Below, in pieces: positions 1 to 9,794 of a stretch of 64,000 nucleotides of DNA. Source of the stretch: Coptis chinensis (lineage: Eukaryota > Streptophyta > Magnoliopsida > Ranunculales > Ranunculaceae). Made by a program: the position numbers and the translations under genes. The number at the start of each line of letters is the position of its first letter. Position 1 is the first letter of the stretch. The notes under the pieces are model-generated. The model had not been told where the DNA came from, did no database searches, and worked only from the letters and a program-made list of their open reading frames with translations. Location of the stretch: contig CM027382.1 of the NCBI GenBank assembly GCA_015680905.1, positions 23,223,501 through 23,287,500 of the forward strand, written 5' to 3'.

Positions 1-300
1 GAGTAGGGTGTGAAGAGAAGGATGATATACTTGAGAAGCATGCAGTTGAAATTAAGAAATCTGGGGCGTGTCATTGTTAGGAAGCATCGGCAAGTGTTGG
101 ACTTTGGAAATCAAGAGATTCCGAGAAACGGAAAAATTGCAGCAAATTGGCCGATTATTATACTATGTGTTATAGGAAGTTGGAAGATGTATCTCCGTCC
201 GGATCTATTAGGTGTTCCAGTCCAAAGTGGAGGATAGCATTATGCCGCCAACTTCTTGAGTGAAGTTTTTATTCTTTATTGTTATGATGATGTGAGGTTA
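1..300 (+). pseudogene. Possible 3' end of a Ty3/gypsy pol gene
   Basis: The plus-strand reading contains a GKIAANW-like string near 130-155. This resembles the 'GKLAANWEGPY' turn near the C-terminus of Tat-lineage integrases. It is preceded by an LVLRKA-like stretch and followed by partly matching sequence in shifted frames. The orientation is opposite to the neighbouring retroelement at 1345-8988, so it would belong to a different, nested copy. No intact domain is left. The assignment rests on a short motif only. Confidence 0.3.
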
Positions 301-506
301 GGTTACGATTTTTTTCTTTCTCAATTATGTTTCTTTTTTCCAATCAGATTCATGATATTCGGTTTTTATCTATTTTTATCAGATTGGTAATCAAAATAGG
401 TCGGTCAAAATATATAATAGTTGTGTAATCTGGTTTTGAGGTAGGTCGGCAAAATAGATATAAGTATTAAGGATAACGTAATTGGGGTGTCGTCAATAAT
501 ATAATA

Positions 507-1255
507 TAATAATAACGTAATGAAATTTGGGGTGTCACCCCATAGTGTAATGATAACGTAATGAAATTTGGGGTGTCGCCGCCCCATAGTGTAATGATAA
601 CGTAATGAAATTTGGGGTGTCGCCCCCATAGTTTAATGATAACATAATGAAATTTGGGGTGTCACCCCCATATTGTAATGATAACGTAATGAAATTTGGG
701 GTGTCGCCCCATAGTTTAATGATAACATAATAAAATTTGGGGTGTCGCCCCCCCATAGTTTAATGATAACATAATGAAATTTGGGGTGTCACCCCCCCAT
801 AGTGTAATGATAACATAATGAAATTTGGGTGTCGGGTATTGTAATGATAACGTAATTAAATTTGGGGGTGTCCCCCCATATTGTAATGATAACGTAATGA
901 AATTTGGGGTGTCGCCAGCCCCATAGTGTAATGAAAATTGGGTAGTCGCCGCCCCCATAGTTTAATGATAACATAATGAAATTTGGGGAATCGCCGCCCC
1001 CGTATTGTAATGAAAATTGGGTAGTCGCCGCCCCCATAGTTTAATGATAACATAATGAAATTTGGGGAATCGCCACCCCCGTAGTCTAATGAAAATTGGG
1101 TGTCGCAGCCCCCATAGTGTAATGATAACATAATGAATATTGGGAGTCAGTCCCCCATAGTGTAATGATAACATAATGAAATTTGGGGTCAGCCCCCCAT
1201 GTAAATGATAACATAAAGAAATTTGGGGGTTGCCGCCATAGTGTAATGATAACAA
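507..1255. repeat. Minisatellite, ~45-55 bp unit, about 16 copies
   Basis: A unit of the form 'gtaatgataacgtaatgaaa' plus 'tttggggtgtcgccgcccc atagt' repeats head to tail. Copies differ in the length of the C-run and in small losses around the CG motifs. The overlapping minus-strand open frames (NFITLSLHYGG-type repeats) are by-products of a period that often keeps frame; they are not proteins. The array lies just downstream, in element sense, of the integrase end of the minus-strand Ty3/gypsy element, where Tat-type elements often carry tandem repeats. Confidence 0.9.
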
Positions 1256-1344
1256 AATTTGGGATATTTGATCCCTAGTTAAAACGAAAAGATGGATTGA
1301 ATTTTATTGAATTATGAAATGATTACAATGAATGAAAAACAAAC

Positions 1345-2340
1345 ATTCAACGATAAAACTTTTTCAAATGAAAAGCATTCCATGGCTTGGAAAATTTTTC
1401 TCCTGATTCGATTCGACGAAGGAAATCGGACCCTTTGGATGCCGGTCTATCAATAATGAATGGTCCTTCCCAATTCTCCGACAAACTTCCCGTGATTCAA
1501 TGAGCTTACGTTTGCGGCTAAGTACCCAATCTTCCGTTCAAACTCTTGAGGCAAAGCTTTCTATCATATTTGCGCTTCATGGTGCCTTTGATATTTTATT
1601 AGACATTGTAAAGCTTCTTCTCGAGTTTTATCAATTGAGTCTGCCACCAAAGTTAGAGCAACGTCATTGTTTCCAGTTTGTACTGCTTCTGTCCTTGTAG
1701 TTGGTGCAATTAATTCTGTCGGGAGGACAGCATCCATGCCATAAGCTAGATTGAAAGGGGAAAGATTGGTAGAATGCTTTGGAGTTGTGCGATAAGCCCA
1801 AATCATCACCGGCAACTCTTTAACCCAATTTCCTTTTGCTTCATTAAGCTTCTTCTTCAAAGTCGAGAATCGCCTTATTGGTTGCTTCTCGCTTGTCCAT
1901 TTGCTTGTGGATAATATGGAGCGGAAAATTATGCTGAATTTTTAGCGGTATAAAATTTGTGAATTTCTTCCAAGATCAAATTGTTTACCGTTGTCGAGAC
2001 GATGTTAGATGGAATTCCAAAGCGACAAACGATGTCTTTCCATAAGAAACGCCGTACATCCGTTCTTGAGATGTTGACAAGTGGTTGAGCTTCTACCCAT
2101 TTAGTGAAATAATCAATCCGCAACCAATAAGAATCGTATTACTTCCGTGAGCCTTTGGTAGGGTCCCACAATATCCAAGCCCCATTTCGCAAAAAAGCCA
2201 AGGGCTTAGAATTGGGTGGAGTTCCGTTCTGGGAAGTTTGCCCATATTTGCATGTTTTGACATGGTATGCATTTTGGGCAAATTCACCGAAAGTGTCTTT
2301 GCATGCTAGGCCACCAAGATCCTTGAGTCATGGCTTTATG
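1345..2340 (-). pseudogene. Retrotransposon integrase remnant
   Basis: Pieces in shifting frames cover most of an integrase. There is a degraded zinc-binding N-terminal part and an entry into the core resembling 'GLDIVGPLPKA' near 2170. Next comes DYFTKWVEA at about 2090-2123 with the first catalytic Asp. FGIPSNIVS follows, but the second Asp motif (normally S-D-N-G) reads S-T-T-V. A long stretch at 1564-1860 (WAYRTTPK, LAYGMDAVLP) is typical of plant Ty3 integrases. The C-terminal GPFII...KPWNAFHLKKFY end sits near 1350-1450. Several stops and the lost Asp make it inactive. Confidence 0.8.
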
Positions 2341-2965
2341 TGCAAGACTACGCCCCCGAATGGTTTCCACAAAGTCCGAGTGTATTTCTTCGAGAACTAG
2401 ATGACCTTGATCTTTGGAAAGACATCCGAAAAGAGGATCAAATTATTTGCTTTCCTATAAAGTAGGAGATTTCCCTTTAGAATTTGGAATTATGACAAAT
2501 TTCCGTGCATCTCTTTAATTTTGTAGGAAAGTTTAATTTAATCCTCGTAGAGTTCCATGTTGCGAAATTCTAAATAAGTAGGTCTCCAATCATCTGGTGA
2601 AGAATCACTATCGATAGATTGGAGATCCAAATGTGGTACTTCTGGAGAATTATCTGCTTCGTGGGACTCATCTTCCATATCAACATTGACTTGGTCGGCA
2701 TCATGTGTGAGTGGTGAATCACTCTCAACACGATGATCGGCCCAACCTTGATGGTCGGCTAAATCTTCTTGAGCTGCTTCCTATGAGTGAAATTCTGAAC
2801 TTGTGCCGGCCGATTAAGCTAGCTCTTCTCTCTTTCTTTTCTTTGTTACGACATTGACTTGCTCGATTCAAATTCCGATATGTCGCCCGAAATAGCATAG
2901 ATGAGCAATGTATAAGTTTTGAACATGTTCTTCTATAACAGCTTATGCTTGGAAAAGGTTGGAAA

Positions 2966-3540
2966 TCAATATAGATTTTTTCTTTCATTGTTAACATCAA
3001 TCATGCGAGAGAGATAGGCTAAGGCATCGGCGCGACGATTATCATTATGAGCGAGCCGGTGAACAAAGAATGGATTTGAAATGAATGGATAGCTCATGCA
3101 TTTTTGGACATATGCAGCCATCCTATCATTTCGAAGCAACAAAAGATCCGCCAAATTGATTCGCAACAAGCTTTGAGTCGCTGAATAACTCGATTTTTGT
3201 CGCCCCTGTGTCAAGTGCCGCTCAGCATTGCATAAAGAACCGCTTCATATTCAGCTTCATTGTTTGATGCTAAAAACCGGTGGCTAACAGATTTTTCAAT
3301 TTTCTCGCCATCGTCGGATCAAAACACAACCAAGGCCCGAACCTCGATTTGTTCTTGGAACCGGCCCGTGTGTATAGTCCATAAAGTAGGGTCGGCACTT
3401 GTGGATGGAGCGGGACGATCCTTGTTGTGGATTAGAGGAGGTTCACAAACCGCTTCTTCCATGGTCGGTATGTCATCGACAGAAAAATCGGCCATAAGTG
3501 ATGCCATTCAAGTGGCCTTTCTCGATGATCGGGCTTTGTA
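2966..3540 (-). pseudogene. Archaeal-type RNase H (aRNH) remnant
   Basis: The minus strand carries ADFSVDDIPTMEE, then a W.IHT.G start, then LASNNEAEYEA near 3237-3266 and finally a C-terminal part with RNDRMAAYVQ and HRLAHNDNRRADALA (2966-3214). The SNNEAEYEA motif and the tail with N...ADALA mark an RNase H fold placed after the usual RT-linked RNase H, the arrangement seen in Tat elements. Frames change between the pieces, so it is a relic. Confidence 0.75.
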
Positions 3541-3709
3541 GATAATTTCAGTAGGCACTCAAATATGTTTCCCATTCTCGCTAATCTGCTCGAATCAGCA
3601 TTTCAAGAACTTTTCTCAAAGGGTATTCAAAGGTAGACATTGATGATAATGCCCTTGAAAATAAGGCTTCAATCTTCGCGCACTATGGACAAGTGAGAGA
3701 GCTATTTTC

Positions 3710-3990
3710 TCAATCTGTGAATACCTTGTTTCGAGTCGTAAGGGTCTTACTTATGAAGAAAATTGGCTGTTCATTTTCATCATCAATGAATAAGACGGCA
3801 CTCACGCCTATTTCTCGATGTCGCCAAATAGATGCCAATTGTTTGTCCGTGGTCGGACTAGCAAGAATTGGCGGTCGATTAGGTATTCTTTCATTTTCTC
3901 GAAAAGCTACGTCACACTCATCCGGCCCATTTTGGGGATCCCTTAATGGCTTGGAAAAAGGGTGGAGCCGATCCAATATTTTGAGATAAA
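3710..3990 (-). pseudogene. RT-linked RNase H remnant of the retrotransposon
   Basis: The minus-strand frame shows RLHPFSKPL...SPTTDKQLA, then EIGVSAVLF and QPIFFISKTLT. These are the landmarks of the RNase H segment that follows RT in plant Ty3/gypsy pol (SxxxLxLYLA, AVSAVLV, PVYYxSKxL). One frame spans 88 codons, but the first part is out of register. It lies directly upstream, in element sense, of the second RNase H. Confidence 0.75.
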
Positions 3991-4199
3991 TCTACCCAAA
4001 GCGGCTATCCCACCCGTAAGTTCTTTGGATTTGCTTCTTGGTTTTGGCGAGGGCATTTCAAGAATTGCACGGATTTGATCGGGTTAGCTTCAATGCCTCG
4101 CTTGGTCATAAGATATCCAAGAAATTTTCCGATGCTAATCCAAATGCGATTTTGATGGATTTAGACGATTCAATATGTATCACCGATCAAAATATTTTT

Positions 4200-4640
4200 G
4201 CAAGTGATGAAGGTGTGATGACTCTTCATGCGACTTGATGACCATATCGTCAATATAAGCTTCCATAAACTTGCCTAAGAAGTCTGAAAATGATGTATTA
4301 ATGAATTTCTGATATGTTGCCGGTGCATTTTTTAGACCGAAAGGCATTACCTTATAGCAAAATAAGCCTTGGTCTGTTATGAAAGTTGTAAGTTCTTGTT
4401 CATCTTCGCTAATGCAATTTGATAAAATCCCATTGAGGCATCCATAAAAGAAATTGCTTTAAACCCTGAAGTGGCATCAACCATTTCAGAAATACGAGGC
4501 AAAGGATACGGGTGAACAGGACATTTTTTATTGACATCAGTAAAATCAACACAGATTCTAAGTTTCCCATTTTTCTTAGGGACTGCTACTACATTTGATA
4601 TCCATTTCGATATAGTACAGCCTAATAAAATTAACACTTA
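4200..4640 (-). pseudogene. Ty3/gypsy reverse transcriptase remnant
   Basis: Fingers and palm are recognisable: WISNVVAVPKKNGKLRICVD, then DVNKKCP, YPLPRISEMVDAT and FMDASMGFYQI (4377-4637). After a frame change AYIDDMVIKS appears at about 4232-4260, the YxDD catalytic loop with both Asp residues present. Frameshifts between these blocks make it a pseudogene. The domain sits between protease and RNase H as expected. Confidence 0.85.
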
Positions 4641-5217
4641 GAAGTTTGTCGATCTCTTCTTTTTCACTTTGAGCTTTTCGATCGGAGCCATTCGGCGAGG
4701 CTTCCGACGACCGCTTTTGTGTTTTGTCGATATCCAGCCTGTGACATGCAAGTGAAGGATCAATCCCGTGCATTTGTTCGACCGGCCCACGCAAACATCG
4801 TGCAATTTTTCTTCAAAAGCTCAATGAGATTATCCCGTTTTTCTTGGAAATTTCCGCAGAAATAAAAGTGGTTTCTTCTTCTTTGTTGCCGATCCAGTAC
4901 TTCCGAGGAGTCTATCGATGGTCGGGGCCACCTAAACGCCGCTCCATAGCGTTTACCGGCCAATGGAATTCTGTAATTGCTACTTTTTCCCATCGGCATT
5001 TAGGATGGTGTTACCCTTGACTTCGAATCTTTATAATCTTCGAAAGTACGCACTCATGGCACTTCAAAGTCGCTATCCGATCACCGAACTTTGCATACCC
5101 TACCATCACACCGTAACTTGATAGCCCGATGAAAAGTAGAAATGACAGCCCCATTGAGTGAATCCAATCTCTTCCCGTAATGACATTGTAGGAAGAGTTA
5201 CAATCAAGAGAAGAAAA

Positions 5218-5526
5218 TCAATTGTAACTTCCTTGTTCATTAATGTCACCGAAGAGAGCATCTACCAACCGATGTTGTTGCTTGTCCCATCGGCCAATGA
5301 TAGGATTTGGATCGGGAACTATCATTTTCTCGGGGAGGTTGAGTCCTTTGTAACAACGCTTGTAGATCACACTTGCCGAACTACCTGTGTTGATCATGAT
5401 TTTCTGCACACGATGAATTCCAACAAAAGCTTGTATTACAACGGCATCATAATGAGGATGGTGCACTCCTATCAGGTCATTGTCAGTCCAATAGAGAGGT
5501 CCTTCCTCATAAGTTTCAAGACCCAT
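5218..5526 (-). pseudogene. Retropepsin-like protease remnant
   Basis: A 102-codon frame contains DLIGVHHPHYDAVVIQA followed by VQKIMINTGSSASVIY and the flap-side motif ALFGDINEQGSYN. Ty3/gypsy proteases have D-T-G-S-S-A here. In this copy the catalytic Asp codon reads Asn, which would remove activity even though the frame is open. It lies between gag and RT, as in intact elements. Confidence 0.8.
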
Positions 5527-6257
5527 TCCGTGGAGAAATCATATCCACTATAAACATAGTGGTGGTGGCTGAGATCGCTGATCTTGGAGTGATTGAAATT
5601 TTCTACTGGTGTTAGACATTGAATCAACTCGCATGACCGACTTTGATTACATTGTGTGCGGTAACGACTAAAGCTTGTTTCGCTTTTTTACCCAAAGACA
5701 TAATCCGAGCATACCCTTCTCGATCAAACCTTGGATTCTACCCCTTAGAGATCGGCATTGTTCGGTTTCATGACCAAAATCATCGTGGAAATTTGCACCA
5801 CGGATTTGTCACGCAGTAGCCTTGGTATCTTCGAGAGAGGAAAAGGTGGAGATAAGATATTCTTTCCTTTAATCTTCTCATAGATAACAACGTACTTCGT
5901 TGAGGGCGTAAGCTTTAACTCGAAGTTTCTTTTGTTCTTTGCCGCTCCATTGTTGTGGCCTACCATCACTCTTGGACTTTTGATCGGTTGTTTGTTGAAA
6001 CTTCGCTTTTTGACTCGCTCCTCGCGGCTTGCTTATTCGATCCCTATCTCGTGAACTTCGTGCGATGCATCATCTTCAACTCGAATAAACCGCTGAGTTC
6101 GAGAAAAAGTTCATAACGAGTTGTTTGGGACGCCTTTTACAATAGAGTTGTAAATGCCGCCCCCTATCATAATTAATGCCTTCCTTGAAGGCATAAATGA
6201 CAAGAATATCGATGCATCCGGGATTTCAACAGCCGCTTTCGAAATCTCGCCACAAAC

Positions 6258-7700
6258 TTACCGAGCTTTTCTTCTTTGTTGTTTAATAATCAATAGAGAA
6301 TCAATATGTTTCGTTTCTTTCCAGTTGTGACGAAAATGCTTCGGCAAACTTGTAAGCCGATCAAAAAATTGTGGATGGATCTTTCGAAGCATGTTAAACC
6401 ATCTCATCGACTCAATTCCAATGAGTGTGGACGGAATAACTTGCAAAGAAGAGAATCGCCGAAAGTCCATAAGATCATCTTGTTTCAGAATTAACAAGAT
6501 GCATCAAAGGATCTCCATCAATCTCATCATACTTTTCAATTCGGCCGCTTGAAGTCCCTTGTGATGAACGGTTGTTTGGATTTGGAGAGAAGGGAGAATC
6601 GATACCACTTTCTATAGCGAGATTTCAAATTTTGTTTTCTCGCGGACTCCTTATCATTAACAGCGCCTTCAAGATCATCTCATGGAGTCGCCGCTCGTAA
6701 AATGGAACATTCTCTCGACGATGGTCCCACCGAACCGTGGATGTTTTGGCCAAGATTTCTTCGAGGAGGGGAGCGAGTTCCCCGTTGACCGGCCCATGCG
6801 TGAAGGTGACCGAGCCGAGAGGAGTTCGGTTCCTTCGCCTCCTATGGTGAACATCGGAGAATACTGGACGGAGGCTTTGACTGTCACTACCATTTTCTTG
6901 ACTGTTGCAAGTGAGTCTCCATCTCCATGGCTACCATTGTCAACATACTTAGGCTCGACAATGAGCTCTTGGATTGGGACTACAACTTGAGCGACTTTTG
7001 TTGTGAACCGAACCGCTTGGTGAATAGTGCTGCCGAGATCGGCATCGATAATATTCTGCGACGAGGACTTGCAATGGCTTGCCTACCCCTTCTATAGCTT
7101 GGGGTAGGAACTTCATTGGTTTTTCGTTGGTTGGGTATTCTATCTTGCCGACCTATATGAATATTTTGCCGATCTCCCTTAGTACGGTTCAAATCGGTAA
7201 AACCGGTTTTCGTCGGAGATCTTTTGTGAGTTGGTGATCCCCGGCGGGTGGCTCGATCAAGGTCGGCAGAGGAATTTGTGGATTCGCTACGATTACACCG
7301 AAAGTGTAGGCTTTCGCGTTGCACATTTTGTTTGGCGCTTGTGAAGCCTTTAAATAGTTTAATTCGCACACGGTTTCTCTTGGTGCGGAGTTTGTACTTT
7401 CGAGTCTTTGATGAGATGCTTCGATGTTCAAACGATCCCAAACACTTTTGCCGGAGCTGAATCATCTTCGAAGTTCGACGCAAATGCTTTTCTTGATTGT
7501 TATTCTTGCTCCAATTGTCGGAGACGGCGGCCTACCCGAGTTGATGGATCCGCACGCGTGAATACCCACTCTTTCGGTCGCAGATGGCCGGTGGACCATC
7601 GGACTTGGAAAATGAATTCGCAGCCAGGGTGAATGTTGAACTTGTCGCGGTAAAGGGATACTTTCACCGTTGTTTGTTTTTCGAGAAGCCATTGACGTAA
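6258..7700 (-). pseudogene. gag remnant of the retrotransposon
   Basis: The 79-codon frame at 6258-6497 carries LMDFRRFSSLQVIPSTL, ALRWF-like WFNML and FDRLTSLPKHFRHN, then KETKHIDSLL. This matches the conserved part of plant Ty3 gag (substrate-selection motif, W-F pair, 'Q.ESLR.F'-like end). The region 6500-7700 is rich in Arg, Ser and Pro codons in broken frames and probably corresponds to the poorly conserved gag N-terminus. Frames are interrupted many times. Confidence 0.6.
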
Positions 7701-7728
7701 CTTTTTTTTTGTGGTTGAGGGTAGAGCA

Positions 7729-7747
7729 CGCATGACGGCGCCAAATA
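7729..7747 (-). promoter_or_regulatory. Retrotransposon primer binding site
   Basis: Directly inside the LTR the minus strand reads TATTTGGCGCCGTCATGCG. TGGCGCC just after the terminal CA of the LTR is the usual primer binding site start of Tat-type elements. The same arrangement occurs in the second element at 37003-37020. This fixes the inner edge of the 5' LTR at 7748. Confidence 0.65.
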
Positions 7748-7959
7748 TGTTTCAAAGAAGATTTGCCAAAACACACCATTGAGGTTGTGGAGTAATGTTT
7801 TTGGAGATGGTGAAGGAGATGGTGATTGGGGAAAGATGAGATCGACTTCGGGTTTTGAAGTTGCCTACGCACTCCAAAGATATTGCTTGGGATCAAGTCT
7901 CGATTAAGTAGTTCGAAAAAATGACGAAGGTTGGATTTTATAGGTAGCATTGGTGATAG

Positions 7960-8535
7960 TTACTTCCTCGCTCTCCAATATTCCAATCGTGGGAGGAAGT
8001 TGGAGAACCGGGCGAGAACCGGCCCAATCATGGGATGAAGTTGGAGAGTCAAGCGGGACATCCGCGGCTTTAGAATGAAGTTGAGAAACTGGCGGGACAT
8101 CCGTCGGTTCGTGGAATGAAGTTGGTTTCTTGGGCGGAGAACTGCTACTTCGTGGGATGAAGTTGGAGAATCTGTCGAGAACCGGATTGAAGTTGAAGCT
8201 GGAGAATCATCGACATCCGGCTCGTGGGATGAAGTTGGATAACCGGCGGACATCTGCCGGCCTTAGAATGAAGTTGAGAACTGGCGGGACATCCGCCGAA
8301 TGGAATGAAGTTGGTTTCGGGCGGAGAACTGTCATTTCGTGGGATGAAGTTGAGAATCGGGCGAGAACCGTAAGTTCGTGGATTGAAGTTGAGAACCTGG
8401 CGGGACATCCGGCTTCGTGGGATGAAGTTGAGAACCGGCGGGACATCCGGCCTTCCATTAGAATGAAGTTGAGAATCGGCGGGACATCCGTCGGTTAAAT
8501 GGGAATGAAGTTGGTTTACTGGCGGGAGAACTGTC
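7960..8535. repeat. Minisatellite within the LTR, 'gggatgaagttgagaaccgg' type
   Basis: Units of about 38-60 bp alternate phrases such as 'cgtgggatgaagttgag', 'aaccggcgggacatccg' and 'gaatgaagttggtttctggg'. About 12 copies can be counted, with length changes mainly at CG-rich parts. The overlapping frames in both strands reflect the period and are not genes. Confidence 0.85.
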
Positions 8536-8539
8536 AGCT

Positions 8540-8950
8540 CGTGGATTGAAGGCTTTCAGCATGGGCTTTTTCATAGATAAGTTCTGAGCATGGGCTCTGA
8601 GCGTGGGCTTGTTTATAGTTGGAGCTCGAAAGTGGGCTTGTTTATAGTTGGGCCACGAAAGTGGGCTTGTTTATAGTTGGACTCGAGCATGGGCTCGAAA
8701 GTGGAAACTTGTTTATAGTTGGAGCTCGGCGTGGACTTGTTTATAGTTGGGCCCTGAGCGTGGACTTGTTTAAAGTTGGGCCCTGAGCGTGGGCTTGTTT
8801 ATAGTTGGGCCCTGAGCGTGGGCTTGTTTATAGTTGGGCTCTGAGCATGGGCTTGTTTATAGTTGGGCTCTGAGCGTGGGCTTGTTTATAGTTAAGCTCT
8901 GAGCGTTGGCTTGTTTATAGTTGGGCTCTGAGCATGGGCTTGTATTGAAT
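8540..8950. repeat. Minisatellite within the LTR, ~30 bp unit, about 13 copies
   Basis: The unit 'gagcgtgggcttgtttatag' followed by 'ttgggccct' repeats with few changes (gagcat/gagcgt, gggctc/ggccct). It immediately follows the previous block and stops about 40 bp before the LTR edge. Confidence 0.9.
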
Positions 8951-8988
8951 TGGGCTTATATTGGGCCACATTTGTGGGGGCCGGAACA

Positions 8989-9345
8989 GGTACGAACTGC
9001 AAAAACTAGCTTAGAGAACCCAACACAAGCTCATAAGAACGCTAACTCACATTGTGGATTCTCAATATAGCTAAATGATCTATCAAAGTCATAGCCTTTT
9101 CAACACGCTTGCAAGCAAGGCCCATGACAAAAGATGAAGCATTGTTGACTACCTCTCCAAGCAACCTGACCCATTGTAGAGGACGGGATAAATCTGAAGG
9201 AAAGAGACCGAGAGTAGAGCAACGTGGATCTAGTGAAGGCCAAAATATTTCAGTTTTAGCCACATTAAGAACCAACCCGTAAGAATATCTTTCTTCCTAA
9301 ATCATATGCAAAGTTGTCGCCACTGCTCAGTATCCCCAATCAAAG
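8989..9345 (-). pseudogene. Reverse-transcriptase-like pseudogene, truncated copy
   Basis: The minus strand encodes WYVDNGTLIGDTEQVA, then VLNVAKTEIFWPSLDPR and PLQWVRLLGEVV in two frames. These match the region after the YLDDGT palm motif of RT-domain proteins common in plant genomes. The 3' part is missing here because the Ty3/gypsy LTR begins at 8988. The duplicate at 57706-59345 keeps the rest. Catalytic Y-L-D-D reads Y-V-D-N, so it is dead. Confidence 0.6.
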
Positions 9346-9794
9346 TCCCATTGTCTACGCACCAAGGTTGCTAGAGAAACTTGAAAATTTTCTTTTACAC
9401 TTATTTTACTTTTGAAACTTATGGTGAATTTTATTATTTTCTTCCATTAATGGACCTAGATTTATTTTGTCTATGCCTTTAACCGGTCCTGAAATTACTC
9501 TCTTTTCCCACGGGTCAAGAAATGCAAAATTTAAGAATTAAAGTTCTTAAAAATTCCGAACGTCATAAGGTATAAGGTTTGGTTCCGTTGTCCATTGTTG
9601 GAGTTATATATAAAGGAAGAAAAAGAGATACAATCTCATTAGGTTTTGTATTTTTTTTTTTTTTTTTTTTTGGTACAGATAGATAATTATTACCATAAAA
9701 ATCTTTCAGTATATACACTTTGGAGATGAGGGCATCCATTCTTTAAATTATTACATATAAGAAAGGTGGTTGTCTAAGCGTAGGTTTTATATGC

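Larger units (their letters stand above)
1345..8988 (-). mobile_element. Degraded Tat-like Ty3/gypsy retrotransposon, 5' LTR and internal region
   Basis: Read on the minus strand the order is 5' LTR (8988-7748), primer binding site, gag, protease, RT, RNase H, a second archaeal-type RNase H, integrase. Two RNase H domains in series before integrase are a hallmark of the Tat branch of plant Ty3/gypsy elements. Every domain is broken by stops and frameshifts, so the copy cannot be autonomous. The 3' LTR is not visible; it should lie left of the window. The element ends exactly at the left edge of the subtilase duplication, which indicates that it inserted there. Confidence 0.85.
7748..8988 (-). 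mobile_element. 5' LTR of the minus-strand Ty3/gypsy element
   Basis: On the minus strand the segment begins with TGTTCCGGCCCC at 8988 and ends with ...GAAACA at 7748, followed by the primer binding site. The outer edge coincides to the base with the point where similarity between the two subtilase segments starts. It contains two minisatellite blocks, so the length (1.24 kb) is inflated by repeats. Confidence 0.7.

Noticed and set aside
405..1255. Seven overlapping minus-strand frames of NFITLSLHYGG-type repeats
   Set aside because: They arise from a ~45-bp DNA minisatellite with length-variable units. Repeats fall in different frames, and there is no start context or domain.
507..1255. Possible CRISPR array
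   Set aside because: Units are contiguous and similar along their whole length, with no unique spacers; the genome is a plant.
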